From Palsa-504 sp963839095 (GTDB lineage Bacteria > Actinomycetota > Actinomycetes > Streptosporangiales > Streptosporangiaceae), in assembly GCA_963839095.1 (NCBI GenBank), contig CAWIUF010000029.1, positions 62,001 through 126,000 of the forward strand: DNA of 64,000 bases, given 5' to 3'. The notes under the pieces were generated by a model. It worked only from the letters and a program-made list of their open reading frames with translations, had not been told where the DNA came from and did not search any database. Made by a program: the position numbers and the translations under genes. Shown here in pieces: positions 43,361 to 53,245 of the stretch; within the stretch, counting starts at the first letter, position 1, and the number at the start of each line of letters is the position of its first letter.

Positions 43361-45145
43361 TCATGCTCCGCCGAGCCGGGCAAGTTCCTCGTCCACCACT
43401 GAGGTGTCCAGCTTGGTGAACAGCGGCTTGGGCGCCGCCAGCGGCGTGCCGGCGCGCAGCGGCACCGAGGCCCACCGGGCCGCGCCGTCGTAGGTCCCGG
43501 TGATCACCGGGTAGGACGGGCCGCCGTCCTCGTCGACCTCCTCGACCCGCGGCATGTCCGACCAGGTGCCCGACCCGCCCAGCAGCTCGTGGACCTGCTG
43601 GGACGAGCGGGGCAGGAACGGGGTGAGCATCGTCTTGGCGTCGTCGACCAGCTGCAGGGCGACGTGCAGCACGGTGCGCATCCGCTCCGGGTCGGACTCG
43701 CGCAGCTTCCACGGCGCCTGCTCGGAGAAGTACTTGTTCGCCTCGCCCACCGTCCGCATCGCCTCGTTGATCGCGAACTTGAACCGGGACGCGCCCAGGT
43801 GCTCCCCGACCGGGCCGAAGGCCTGCCGGGACCGGGCCAGCAGGTCCTGGTCGAGGTCGGTGAGCTGGCCCGCCGCCGGGATCGACCCGATGTTCTTGGC
43901 CGCGAACGAGACCGCCCGGTTCACCAGGTTGCCCCAGGTCGCGACCAGCTCGTCGTTGTTACGGCGGACGAACTCGCTCCAGGTGAAGTCGGTGTCCTGG
44001 GTCTCCGGGCCGGCCACGGCCACGTAGTACCGCAGCGCGTCCACGTCGTAGCGCTCGAGGAAGTCCCGCACGTAGATGACCACCGAGCGGGAGGAGGAGA
44101 ACTTGCGGCCCTCCATCGTCAGGTACTCGCTGGAGACCACTTCGGTCGGCAGGTTCAGCGTGCCGAGCGGCCCGGGCGTGCCGCCCTTGTTGCCCTGGCC
44201 GTCGTAGCCGAGCAGCATGGCCGGCCAGATCTCGGAGTGGAAGACGATGTTGTCCTTGCCCATGAAGTAGTACGCCTCGGCGGACGGGTCGTTCCACCAG
44301 GCGCGCCAGGCGTCCGGGTCGCCGCTGCGCCGGGCCCACTCGACCGACGCGGACAGGTACCCGATCACCGCGTCGAACCAGACGTAGATCCGCTTGTCCG
44401 GCCGGTCCCGCCAGCCGTCGAGCGGGACGGGCACGCCCCAGTCCAGGTCCCGGGTGATGGCCCGCGGCTGCAGGTCATCGAGGAGGTTGAGGGAGAACTT
44501 GAGCACGTTCGGCCGCCAGTGGCCCGCCTTGGCCTGCAGCCAGCTGCCCAGCACCTCGGCGAACGCCGGCAGGTCCAGGAAGTAGTGCTCGGTCTCGCGG
44601 AAGATCGGCGTCTCGCCGTTGATCTTGGACCGGGGGCCGATCAGGTCGGCCGGGTCGAGCTGGTTCCCGCAGTTGTCGCACTGGTCGCCCCGGGCGCTGT
44701 CGTAGCCGCAGATGGGGCAGGTGCCCTCGATGTAGCGGTCGGGCAGCGTCCGGCCGGTGGACGGCGAGATCGCGCCCAGCGTGGTCTTGGGGAAGATGTA
44801 GCCGTTCTTCAGCAGCCCGATGAAGATCTCCTGGGTGACCGCGTAGTGGTTCTGCGTGGTCGTCCGGGTGAACAGGTCGTAGGTCATGCCCAGGCTGGTC
44901 AGGTCGTTGACGATGACCCGGTTGTACCGGTCGGCCAGTTCCCGCGCGGTCACGCCCTCGGCGTCGGCCTGGACCTGGATCGGCGTGCCGTGCTCGTCGG
45001 TGCCGCTCACCATCAGCACCCGGTTGCCCGCCATCCGCTGGTACCGGCTGAACATGTCGCAGGGCAGCGCGAAACCGGAGACATGCCCGATGTGACGGGG
45101 GCCGTTCGCATACGGCCAGGCCGGAGCCGACAGGATGGTACGCAT
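43361..45145 (-). CDS. metG: Methionyl-tRNA synthetase
   Basis: This 594-aa class I synthetase has HIGH at residues 18-21 and the KMSKS-equivalent KFSSS at 348-352. One zinc site is formed by Cys143, Cys146, Cys156 and Cys159, and the anticodon-binding helical domain follows. There is no C-terminal tRNA-binding domain, as in the M. tuberculosis enzyme. The frame is intact. Start ATG/GTG 45145. Confidence 0.97.
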   Translation of the reverse strand: MRTILSAPAWPYANGPRHIGHVSGFALPCDMFSRYQRMAGNRVLMVSGTDEHGTPIQVQADAEGVTARELADRYNRVIVNDLTSLGMTYDLFTRTTTQNHYAVTQEIFIGLLKNGYIFPKTTLGAISPSTGRTLPDRYIEGTCPICGYDSARGDQCDNCGNQLDPADLIGPRSKINGETPIFRETEHYFLDLPAFAEVLGSWLQAKAGHWRPNVLKFSLNLLDDLQPRAITRDLDWGVPVPLDGWRDRPDKRIYVWFDAVIGYLSASVEWARRSGDPDAWRAWWNDPSAEAYYFMGKDNIVFHSEIWPAMLLGYDGQGNKGGTPGPLGTLNLPTEVVSSEYLTMEGRKFSSSRSVVIYVRDFLERYDVDALRYYVAVAGPETQDTDFTWSEFVRRNNDELVATWGNLVNRAVSFAAKNIGSIPAAGQLTDLDQDLLARSRQAFGPVGEHLGASRFKFAINEAMRTVGEANKYFSEQAPWKLRESDPERMRTVLHVALQLVDDAKTMLTPFLPRSSQQVHELLGGSGTWSDMPRVEEVDEDGGPSYPVITGTYDGAARWASVPLRAGTPLAAPKPLFTKLDTSVVDEELARLGGA

Positions 45146-45154
45146 GGCTAAAGC

Positions 45155-46379
45155 CTAGGGGCAGCCGCGGAGTGCTCGACGGTGTTCGGCTCGCCGTCGC
45201 CCGGGCACCGGGGCGGGCGGCGCGGTCACCGGGTGGCGGGTGTGCTTGATGCCCAGGATCGACAGGAAGAACGTGCCCAGCACGACCTGGAAGCTCACGA
45301 TCAGCGCGGTGACCGACGGGATCATCAGGCGCAGCGCGTGCTCGTAGTTCAGGTGGCTGAACTTCTGCCCGTTCCAGTAGAGCAGCGAGAAGATCAGCCC
45401 GGCCAGGCCGGCCAGGCCGATGAGGCCGCCCAGCACCAGCCCGCGTTCCAGGCTGAGCTTCTCCAGCACCCGCTGGACCTTCGGCTCCTCCGGCAAGAAG
45501 CCCTCCGAGCCGGCGTACACCTGGGTGAACAGCCAGAACAGCACGGCCTGGAAGCCGATCACGACCATCGCCGAGGCCGCCACCAGGGTGTCGACGTCGA
45601 AGGTCACGCTGCCGATGCTGAACGGGTGCGGCGCGACGATGGCGCCGATGATCAGGCCCGCGATGAGCAGCGCCAGGCCGGGCAGGAAGAACAGCCAGCG
45701 CGGGCTGAACAGCAGCAGGAACCGCAGGTGGCGCCAGCCGTCCCGCCAGGTGTGCAGGTGCGGCGGCCGGCTCCGGCCGTCCTTGGCCAGCGTGGTCGGC
45801 ACCTCGGTCACGCGCTGGCCGTACAGCGCGGCCTTGACCACCAGCTCGCTGGCGAACTCCATCCCGGTCGCCTGCAGGTTGAGCGCCATCACGCTGTCCC
45901 GCTTGAACCCGCGCAGGCCGCAGTGGAAGTCGCCGATCTTGCTGCGGAAGAACGTGCCGGCCGATGAAGCTGAGCACCGGGTTGCCGAGGTACCGGTGCA
46001 GCGGCGGCATGGCGCCCGGCGCGATCCCGCCCTTGAACCGGTTGCCCATCACCAGGTCCGCGCCCTTGCGCAGCTCGTTAACAAAGGGCATCAGGTTGGT
46101 GAAATCATAGGAATCGTCGGCGTCGCCCATGATGACGTACGTGCCGTTGGCGGCGATGATGCCGCCCATCAGTGCGTTGCCGTATCCCTTGTCGCTGATG
46201 GGGACCACGCGGGCGCCTGCCTCTTCAGCCAGCTGCTGGCTGCCGTCCGTGCTGCCGTTATCGGCCACCAGGACCTCGCCGTCGATACCGCTCTCGGCGA
46301 GGAATCCCATAGCCTTGCGGACGCACGTCGCCACGGTCTCTGCCTCGTTGAGGCAGGGCATGACCACGGTCAGCTCCAC
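45155..46379 (-). CDS. Family 2 glycosyltransferase, polyprenyl-phosphate sugar transferase type, one frameshift
   Basis: GTG 46379 with AAAGGAG upstream opens VVMPCLNEAETVATCVRKAM, VLVADNGSTDGSQQLAEEAG and YVIMGDADDSYDFTNLMPFV, the GT2 nucleotide-sugar and DXD-type motifs. The frame shifts near 45962, after YLGNPVLSFIG, and continues as GDFHCGLRGFKRDSVMALNL. The C-terminal ~200 residues have four or more membrane helices. Joined length is ~408 aa. It probably moves a sugar onto a polyprenyl phosphate at the membrane, feeding GT-C enzymes such as Pmt nearby. The sugar is unknown. Confidence 0.87.
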
Positions 46380-46515
46380 GTTTCGTCTCCTTTGAATAGC
46401 GTCAGCGGATCTGCTCGCATGGCCCTGTCCTGGTCGCGCAGCGTATTACCGTAGGCGAGGGACGAACGCACCGAACCGGCCGCGATTCATCGTTCAGGGT
46501 TCATCAGCCCAGCAC

Positions 46516-46522
46516 AGGAGGG
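46516..46522 (+). promoter_or_regulatory. Shine-Dalgarno supporting a TTG start
   Basis: AGGAGGG six bases before TTG 46529. The next ATG (46538) is too far from it. Confidence 0.6.
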
Positions 46523-46528
46523 TACGGC

Positions 46529-48025
46529 TTGAGGGTAATGCCTGCGGCCCCGTCGCGTGAGCCATCCGCACGGCGAGCCTGGTCAATCCGCCCAGGGAAG
46601 CAGGGTCCGGGGCCCAGCTGGTCCGGCCTGCGCGCGCGGGCCGCCCGGACGTGGTCGGGGAACCGCCTGTTCATCATCGTGCTCACTCCCGCCGTCCTGC
46701 TCCGGCTCGACGCCGAGCTCGGCTACCAGTGGCAGGCCTGGTTCAACGACTCGTTCGAGTACGTGCAGAACACCGTCAACTTGAACCTCGACCCCACCAG
46801 GGTCTCCGGGTACTCACTCTGGCTGAAGCTGTTTCAGGTGTTTCACACCTACGCCATCATAACGATTCTGCAACATCTGATGGCCCTGGCCACCGGGGTC
46901 ATGATCTACGCGCTGGCCCGGCGCCGGTTCCGCGCCCCCGCCTGGCTGGCCACGCTGGCCACGGTGCCGCTGCTCTACGACGGGTTCGGGATCCAGCTCG
47001 AGCACCTGATCCTGTCCGACATCCCGTTCCTGTTCGTGCTGATGCTGGCCATCACGCTGCTGCTGTGGGACCCGCAGCCGTCGATGCGGCGGTGCATCGT
47101 CATCGGCCTGCTGCTCGGTGTCGACGACCTGCTGCGCTCGGTCGCCCTGCCGCTGCTGGCCGTGTTCGCCGTTTACATGATCATCCGGCGGATCAGCTGG
47201 AAGCGGGTCGCGGCCGCCATCGCGGTGTGCCTGCTCCCGGTGGTGGCCTACGCCGGGGCGTTCGAGATCCAGCACGGCCAGTTCGCGATGACCGACAGCA
47301 CCGGCGTGTTCCTGTACTCACGGACGATGACGTTCGCCGACTGCGCCAAGATGAAGCTGCCGCCCAGCGAGCTGTTCCTGTGCACCACCGTGCCGCCGGC
47401 CAAGCGGCCGATCGCGCAGGCCTACATCTGGACCTCGGAGTCCCCGCTGGACCGGATGCCGTCGACGAAGTTCTCGCCGGCGCCCAACCAGCTGGCGGAG
47501 AAGTTCGCCATCGAGGCCATCAAGACCCAGCCGCTGAGCTACGCCAAGGCCGTCTTCGACGACACCTGGCGGGTGTTCTCCTGGAAGCGGTCCGTCTTCC
47601 CGCAGGCCGCGACGTACGACGAGTACCTGTTCGGCTACCACTCGCTGGCCGTCCCGGCCTGGAACCAGGCTCCCCTCGGGCCGTACGACTCCTACGCCGC
47701 GGCCTACGTCCACGGCGACCCGCTCACCCACGTGGTGGCGCCGTTCGCGAACATCATCCGCGGCTACCAGCGGTACGTGTGGCTCCCGGGGACCGTGTAC
47801 GGGCTCATCCTGCTGGCCGGCCTGGGCGGCATGGTGCTGGCCTGGCGGCGGCTCGGCGGGGAGGCGCTGCTGCCGTGGACGATCTCGCTCGCGCTGATCG
47901 TGATCCCCGCCGCCACCGCCGAGTTCGACTACCGGTACGTGCTGGTGGCGGTGCCGTTCGCCTGCCTCGCGGCGGCCCTGGCGTTCAGCCCGGGCACCGC
48001 GGGCGGTGACCTGGCCGGCGGCTGA
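46529..48025 (+). CDS. Polytopic membrane protein, probable GT-C type glycosyltransferase
   Basis: This 498-aa protein has an Arg/Pro-rich cytoplasmic N-terminus and about ten hydrophobic segments (FIIVLTPAVLLRLDAEL, LVLMLAITLLL-type helices). A large extracytoplasmic loop (FAMTDSTGVFLYSRTMTFAD through HGDPLTHVVAPFA) lies near residues 255-405. GT-C enzymes show this layout, but no family motif is decisive. TTG 46529 is chosen by its ribosome binding site. It converges on rsmI with an eight-base gap and may use polyprenyl-linked sugar made by the adjacent GT2. Confidence 0.7.
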   Translation: MRVMPAAPSREPSARRAWSIRPGKQGPGPSWSGLRARAARTWSGNRLFIIVLTPAVLLRLDAELGYQWQAWFNDSFEYVQNTVNLNLDPTRVSGYSLWLKLFQVFHTYAIITILQHLMALATGVMIYALARRRFRAPAWLATLATVPLLYDGFGIQLEHLILSDIPFLFVLMLAITLLLWDPQPSMRRCIVIGLLLGVDDLLRSVALPLLAVFAVYMIIRRISWKRVAAAIAVCLLPVVAYAGAFEIQHGQFAMTDSTGVFLYSRTMTFADCAKMKLPPSELFLCTTVPPAKRPIAQAYIWTSESPLDRMPSTKFSPAPNQLAEKFAIEAIKTQPLSYAKAVFDDTWRVFSWKRSVFPQAATYDEYLFGYHSLAVPAWNQAPLGPYDSYAAAYVHGDPLTHVVAPFANIIRGYQRYVWLPGTVYGLILLAGLGGMVLAWRRLGGEALLPWTISLALIVIPAATAEFDYRYVLVAVPFACLAAALAFSPGTAGGDLAGG

Positions 48026-48033
48026 GGGCACGC

Positions 48034-48897
48034 CTAGCGGGACGGAAGCGGGGGCAGGACGGGCCCGCCGGGGGCGCCGAGGATGCCGAGGTCTTCCCGA
48101 TCGCGGACCGGGCGTCGGCTGGCGCGCGCGGCGCCGGCCACGACCAGGGTGATCTCGCCGCGGACGGCACCTGACGGCTTCTTGCGCCCGGACCCCTTTG
48201 CCCCCTTGCGCGGGGCCTCGCGCGGGTCGGCCTCGCTGACCAGGGCCGCCCACTCGGCCAGCTCGGAGAGCGGGCCGCGCCTGATCTCCTCGTGCGTCTT
48301 GGTGAGCTCCCGGCACACCACGGCGGGCCGGTCCGCGCCGTGCGAGGCGGCCAGCTCGGCCAGCGTCGACGCCAGCCTGCGGCCGGACTCGAAGAAGACC
48401 TGGGTCCGGCGGTCCTCGGCCAGCTCGGCGAACCGCCGGGCGCGCTGGCCCGGGCCGCGCGGCGGGAACCCCTCGAAGCTGAACCGGTCGGTGGGCAGCC
48501 CGGAGACGGCCAGCGCGGTGGTCACCGCCGACGGCCCCGGCAGCGCGGTCACCCGCAGCCCGGCCTCGGCGGCGGCCGTGACGAGCCGGTAGCCGGGGTC
48601 GCTGATGCCGGGGGTACCCGCGTCGGTGACCAGCAGGACGTCCTGGCCGCCCTGGAGCACGTCGAGCAGCTCGGCCGTGCGGCGCGCCTCGACCGCGTCG
48701 TAGTAGGAGATCACGCGCGCCCTGAGCTCGATGTTCAGGCTCGACGCGAGCCAGCGCACCCGGCGGGTGTCCTCGGCCGCGATCACGCTCGCCCGGGCGA
48801 GCTCGGCCACCAGCCGCGCGGACGCGTCCTCGGCCCGGCCGATGGGAACCGCGGCCAGGATCAGCACGCCGCCGTCCGCACCGGTCCCGGGCAGCAC
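48034..48897 (-). CDS. rsmI: 16S rRNA 2'-O-ribose C1402 methyltransferase
   Basis: This 287-aa tetrapyrrole-methylase-fold enzyme methylates C1402 in the decoding centre. Landmarks are GGVLILAAVPIGRAEDASAR, VIAAEDTRRVRWLA, VLLVTDAGTPGISDPGYRLV, VTALPGPSAVTTALAVSGLP and SFEGFPPRG. A Lys/Arg-rich insert (REAPRKGAKGSGRKKPSG) precedes the last strands. It is divergent from pmt, as in mycobacteria. Confidence 0.95.
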   Translation of the reverse strand: MLPGTGADGGVLILAAVPIGRAEDASARLVAELARASVIAAEDTRRVRWLASSLNIELRARVISYYDAVEARRTAELLDVLQGGQDVLLVTDAGTPGISDPGYRLVTAAAEAGLRVTALPGPSAVTTALAVSGLPTDRFSFEGFPPRGPGQRARRFAELAEDRRTQVFFESGRRLASTLAELAASHGADRPAVVCRELTKTHEEIRRGPLSELAEWAALVSEADPREAPRKGAKGSGRKKPSGAVRGEITLVVAGAARASRRPVRDREDLGILGAPGGPVLPPLPSR

Positions 48898-49013
48898 CTC
48901 GTCCGGATCTTCGCCCGACGGGTCGCGGTCGGGCCAGTTCTCGGTAATGGGGTCCTCCGCGGTCGGTCTCGCACGGCATCTCCGGCTAGCCGGACTTTAC
49001 CGTCACCAGTAGC

Positions 49014-50646
49014 ATGTGGCCGATGACGGCAACCGAGGCTGACATGCCCGCCGCGCCCGCCACCGACGAAGCCAGCCGGCTCGCGGTGCTGCGCGCCCGG
49101 CTGGTTTCCCCGCTGCCCGATGACCGGCCGTGGGGGTGGCTGGGGCCGCTGCTGGTGACCGCGTTCGGCACGTTCCTGCGGTTCAACCGGCTGCGGGTGC
49201 CGCGGGCGCTGATCTTCGACGAGACCTACTACGTCAAGGACGCCTGGAGCATCCTGAACCACGGCGTCGAGCTGAACCTGGTCCCCAACGCGAACGCGAT
49301 CATCGCGGCCGGGCACACGAACATCTTCGCGGCGTGCAACGGGACGGCGGCGTGCGGGGAGTACGTGGTCCAGCCGGAGATGGGCAAGCTGCTCATCGCC
49401 TGGGGCGAGGCGATGTTCGGGCTGAACTCGTTCGGCTGGCGGTTCGCCAGCGCCCTGTTCGGGTCGCTGGCCATCTTGCTGATGTGCCGGATCGCCCGCC
49501 GCCTGACCCGGTCCACCCTGCTCGGCTGCCTGGCCGGGCTGCTGATGACCTTCGACGGGCTGGAGTTCGTGCTGTCCCGGACCGGGATCCTGGACATCTT
49601 CCTCATGTTCTTCGTGCTGGCCGCGTTCGGCTGCGTCCTGATCGACCGCGACGCCGGCCGCGCGGCCCTGGCCGCCGGGGCCGCCCGCCGCGACGGCGGC
49701 CAGGCCGGGCCCGGCCCTGGGGATCCGCCGGTGGCGGCTCGCGGCCGGGATCTTCCTGGGCCTGGCCGTGGCCACCAAGTGGAACGCCGCCTGGTACCTC
49801 ATCGGCTTCGGCGCCCTGATCACCGCGTGGGACATCGGCGCCCGCCGCACCGCCGGGCTGCGGTCCTTCGTCCGCGGCGGACTGCGCGAGGCCCGCTGGC
49901 TCCCGGTCACGTTCGGGGCCATCCCGCTGGCCGTCTACATCGCCACCTGGAGCGGCTGGTTCGCCACCAGGACCGGGTACTTCCGGGACTACGCGGCGAC
50001 GCACGGCGTGCACACCCCGGTTATCTCCGCCCTGTACTCGCTGTTCGAGTACCACAAGCAGGCGATCAGCTTCGGCGTGGGGCTGCGCACCCCGCATCCG
50101 TACCAGTCCCAGCCGTGGGACTGGCTGCTGGTCACCCGGCCGGTCGCGTTCTTCTACGAGTGCTACAAGGGCCCGGTGACGGGTCCCGCGAACTACTGCC
50201 CGGCGCACTACACCGGCGCGGAATGGTCCCAGGAGGTGCTGGCGCTCGGCACCCCGGCGATCTGGTGGGGCTCCATGCTCGCCCTGCTGTTCTGCCTGGG
50301 CTGGTGGCTGCTCCACCGCGACTGGCGGGCCGGCGCCGTCCTGCTCGCCGTCCTGGCCGGCTGGGCCCCCTGGTTCCCCCTCGTCACCCGCACCAAGTTC
50401 TACTACTACGCCCTCGAATTCGAGCCCTTCCTCATCCTCGCCATCGTGCTCTGCCTCGGCCTGATCCTCGGCCCCGCCACGGCGAGCCTGCTGCGCCGGG
50501 CCACCGGGGGCCTCATCGTCGGCACCTACGTGCTGTGCGTGCTGCTGATGTTCTGGTACTTCTACGCGGTCCTGGCTGGTCAGACGATCCCGTACGAGAG
50601 CTGGCTGAGCCACATGTGGTACCGGATAGGCCGCGGCTGGATCTGA
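49014..50646 (+). CDS. pmt: Polyprenyl-phosphate-mannose protein O-mannosyltransferase, one frameshift
   Basis: This GT39 membrane enzyme glycosylates exported proteins from a polyprenyl-phosphate mannose donor. The catalytic Asp-Glu is in ALIFDETYYVKDAWSILNH near residue 63. YVVQPEMGKLLIAWGEAMFG and TFDGLEFVLSRTGILDIFLM follow. The frame shifts near 49720 and resumes as ATKWNAAWYLIGFGALITAW through VTRTKFYYYALEFEPFLILA. Joined length is ~541 aa. ATG 49014 or ATG 49023 could start it; neither has a good Shine-Dalgarno, and TAGCAT just upstream suggests a leaderless mRNA. Confidence 0.92.
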
Positions 50647-50767
50647 GCTCAGCCTCTGGCTGTCCCTTCAGGCCGCTTTCAGCTTCCCCTCAGCCCCGGC
50701 GTGCATAATTGTTTACGCCGTTAGCGCACGGGGCAGTTGAAGGCGCCATCGGCAACGTGATTTAGGC

Positions 50768-50796
50768 AACAGGGGGTACGTTTCCGGGCCTGTTGT
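50768..50796. promoter_or_regulatory. Inverted repeat upstream of the sigma factor gene
   Basis: CAACAGG (50768-50774) and CCTGTTG (50790-50796) with a 15-base spacer, about 40 bases before the ATG and next to the AT-rich TATATATA at 50803-50810. It may be an operator of the sigma factor promoter. Confidence 0.4.
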
Positions 50797-50836
50797 ACGT
50801 CTATATATACAGTGATGACAAACAACCGGAGCGAAC

Positions 50837-51421
50837 ATGAGCCGAGCCGAACACTCTAGCGAGGACCGCGCGCGCTTTGAGCGCGACGTCATTCCGCAGC
50901 TTGGCCAGCTGTACCCGGCCGCGCTCCGGATGACGAGGAACCCGACGGATGCCGAGGATCTCGTCCAGGAGACGTCGGTCAAGGCCTACGCGGCGTTCCA
51001 GCAGTTCACTCCGGGTACCAACCTGCGGGCATGGCTGAACCGCATCCTGACCACGACGTTCATCAACGTGTACCGCAAGCGGCGCCGCGAGCCGCAGCAG
51101 GCGCTCGGCGGTGACCTGCAGGAATGGCAGATGTCGGCCGACCGGCTCACGCCGCCGGTACCGTCGGCCGAGACCGAGGCGCTAGACCGGACCACCGATT
51201 CTGACCTGCTGCGGGCGCTGCGCGAGCTGCCGGGCGAGTTCCGCACGGCCGTCTACCTGGCCGACATCGAGGGCTACCCCTACCGCGAGATCGCCGAGAT
51301 CATGGGGACGCCGGTCGGGACCGTGATGTCCCGGCTGCACCGCGGCCGCCGGAAGATCAGGGAGCAGCTGATGGCGAGCGGGTTCGTCGGCAAGCCCCAG
51401 CCGGAGTCGTCAGGGGCCTGA
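50837..51421 (+). CDS. ECF sigma factor, SigR/SigH type, without an adjacent anti-sigma gene
   Basis: This 194-aa group IV sigma factor has region 2 (LYPAALRMTRNPTDAEDLVQ, YAAFQQFTPGTNLRAWLNRI) and region 4 (AVYLADIEGYPYREIAEIMG, TPVGTVMSRLHRGRRKIREQ). The region 4 text is close to the SigR/SigH family of thiol-stress sigma factors. Those are normally followed by the zinc anti-sigma gene rsrA; here the next gene is convergent and unrelated. AACCGGAGCGAAC precedes ATG 50837. Its control is therefore unknown. Confidence 0.92.
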   Translation: MSRAEHSSEDRARFERDVIPQLGQLYPAALRMTRNPTDAEDLVQETSVKAYAAFQQFTPGTNLRAWLNRILTTTFINVYRKRRREPQQALGGDLQEWQMSADRLTPPVPSAETEALDRTTDSDLLRALRELPGEFRTAVYLADIEGYPYREIAEIMGTPVGTVMSRLHRGRRKIREQLMASGFVGKPQPESSGA

Positions 51422-51456
51422 GCAGCGGGGTCACCACCGCCAGCTGATAATGCGGT

Positions 51457-53121
51457 TCAGGGTCCGTACAGGGTGAGCTTGACCTCGCCGGCCTGCCAGC
51501 GGCCGATGATGCGCAGCCCGGCCCCGGCGATCAGGGCCATTTTCTCCTTGTCCATGCGCGTGACCGGGACGGGGAACTTGTAGTTGCTGGCGCCGGTGAC
51601 CACCCAGACGCGCCTGACGTCGGTGAACCGGCTCTTCAGCTCGGCCGGGCTGGTGATCTCGGTCCCGGTCAGGGTGGCCGAGGCGATCGCGGACCGGCCC
51701 AGCGCCAGGTCGCGGAGCCGCAGGAACGGCGCCGGGTAGCCGGTGCCGAGGACGCGCATGGTGAACGGGATGTAGAAAACCACGTCGCCCGGCTGCTCCT
51801 GGGCCGCCACGATGGCCGCGGCCCGGCGCAGGTTGTCCGGGCGGGCGGCGGTCTGCCTGATGGCCTGCTGCGGCCCGGCCAGCAGGGCGGCGAGCAGCGC
51901 GACGACCAGCGCGGCCGGCAGCCAGGCCAGGCTCAGGCCAGCCAGGCGCAGCCGGCCGAGCGGCGTCCTCGCCGCGAGCCTGATCAGGCCGGTCAGCCCG
52001 GCGCCGGCCACGATGGCCAGCGCGGGCAGGCAGAACTCGACGTACCGCACGTAGTAGACCGGCTTGACGAACGACGCCGCGATCAGGCCGAACGGCGGCA
52101 CCACCAGCCAGGGCAGGGCGATCGCGGCCGGGTTGAGCGGGCGCCAGCCGTCGGCCAGCCAGGCCGCCGCCACGCCGCCCAGCGCGAGCAGCGCCAGCGG
52201 GAGCACCAGGTCCCTCGAGCCCGCCGTGGTGCTGAGCAGCCGCTCGATCGCCCGGTAGTTCGGCCGGGCCAGCCAGGAGATCTGCTGCTGCTGATGGCCG
52301 GCCACGGCCAGCAACGGGGAGAGCACGGCCACCGCGGCCACCGCGGCGGCCAGCCAGCGCAGCGGAATCCGGCCGATCCGGCGCCCGGCCGGATCGGCGC
52401 CGCGGGCGCTCGCCAGCAGCAGCGTCACGCCGTGCGCGACGACGATCAGCAACCCGAAGATGTTGAACAGGCCGGTCAGCGCCACCGCCGCCGCGTACGC
52501 CAGCCACCACCGCCAGCGTCCGTCGGGCCAGGCCCGGAGCAGCAGGTACGTGGCGATCGCGGCGAACATCGTCTCGATCGCGTAGGACCGGGCCATCTGC
52601 GCGTAGTACGTCATGTACGGCGCGGTCGCGAACAGCAGCCCCGCCAGCAGCCCGGTCAGCGCCGGAACGTCCAGCCAACTGGCGCCAGGCGGCCGGGACC
52701 GGGCGGCCGCCCGGCGGGCGGCGGCCGCGGTGAACCCGGTCGCGATCACCATGGCGCACAGCGAGGGGAACCGCAGCGCCGTGGCCGAGGTGCCGATCAC
52801 CGCCGCGACGACGTGCATCAGCAGGTAGTAGGCACCGTGCACGGCGTCCTCGTGCCCGAGCAAGGCAAAGATCTGACCGAACGGGCGGCCGATCGCGTCC
52901 TTGGTATAGGCCTCGTCCCGCCACAGCGAAGGGCCGCCGATCTCGTACCCGCCCACCACCGCCGCGACGGCCATGGGGCCGGCCACGACCGGCCACCCGC
53001 TCCAGTGCCGCCCGCTCCTCGCCCGCTCCGGCGGTTCCGCCGCGGACTGCGTGACCGGGTCGCGCGGCTCCGCCGCGATCGCGGCGGCCGGGTCCTCGGG
53101 CCCGAGGTCGGTATCCGACAC
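51457..53121 (-). CDS. Polytopic GT-C family membrane protein, probable mannosyl/glycosyltransferase
   Basis: GTG 53121 (VSDTDLGPEDPAAAIAAEP) is chosen because GGGAAGGGAAACT precedes it; the frame is open to 53214. The 554-aa product has an acidic disordered N-terminus and then GPSLWRDEAYTKDAIGRPF, whose DE pair matches the GT39/ArnT-like catalytic loop. YYLLMHVVAAVIGTSATALR and about ten helices follow. A soluble C-terminal domain of ~120 residues ends the protein. Donor and acceptor are unknown. It lies at the end of the asnB/GT2 group on the same strand. Confidence 0.8.
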   Translation of the reverse strand: MSDTDLGPEDPAAAIAAEPRDPVTQSAAEPPERARSGRHWSGWPVVAGPMAVAAVVGGYEIGGPSLWRDEAYTKDAIGRPFGQIFALLGHEDAVHGAYYLLMHVVAAVIGTSATALRFPSLCAMVIATGFTAAAARRAAARSRPPGASWLDVPALTGLLAGLLFATAPYMTYYAQMARSYAIETMFAAIATYLLLRAWPDGRWRWWLAYAAAVALTGLFNIFGLLIVVAHGVTLLLASARGADPAGRRIGRIPLRWLAAAVAAVAVLSPLLAVAGHQQQQISWLARPNYRAIERLLSTTAGSRDLVLPLALLALGGVAAAWLADGWRPLNPAAIALPWLVVPPFGLIAASFVKPVYYVRYVEFCLPALAIVAGAGLTGLIRLAARTPLGRLRLAGLSLAWLPAALVVALLAALLAGPQQAIRQTAARPDNLRRAAAIVAAQEQPGDVVFYIPFTMRVLGTGYPAPFLRLRDLALGRSAIASATLTGTEITSPAELKSRFTDVRRVWVVTGASNYKFPVPVTRMDKEKMALIAGAGLRIIGRWQAGEVKLTLYGP

Positions 53122-53245
53122 AGTTTCCCTTCCCGGGCACCCGCTCCAGGCCATCAGGACACCCTGGCTCACCACACTATCCAAGGCGGGGCACACGAGA
53201 CGGCCGCTGTTCACGCACTCGTAAGGTCCGCGCTGGAGCAGGAAG

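Noticed and set aside
44475..45960. The 3' half of a 634-codon frame starting at the GT2 gene
   Set aside because: After about 45962 the protein loses all GT2 character and overlaps metG out of frame. It reflects a frameshift in the GT2 gene.
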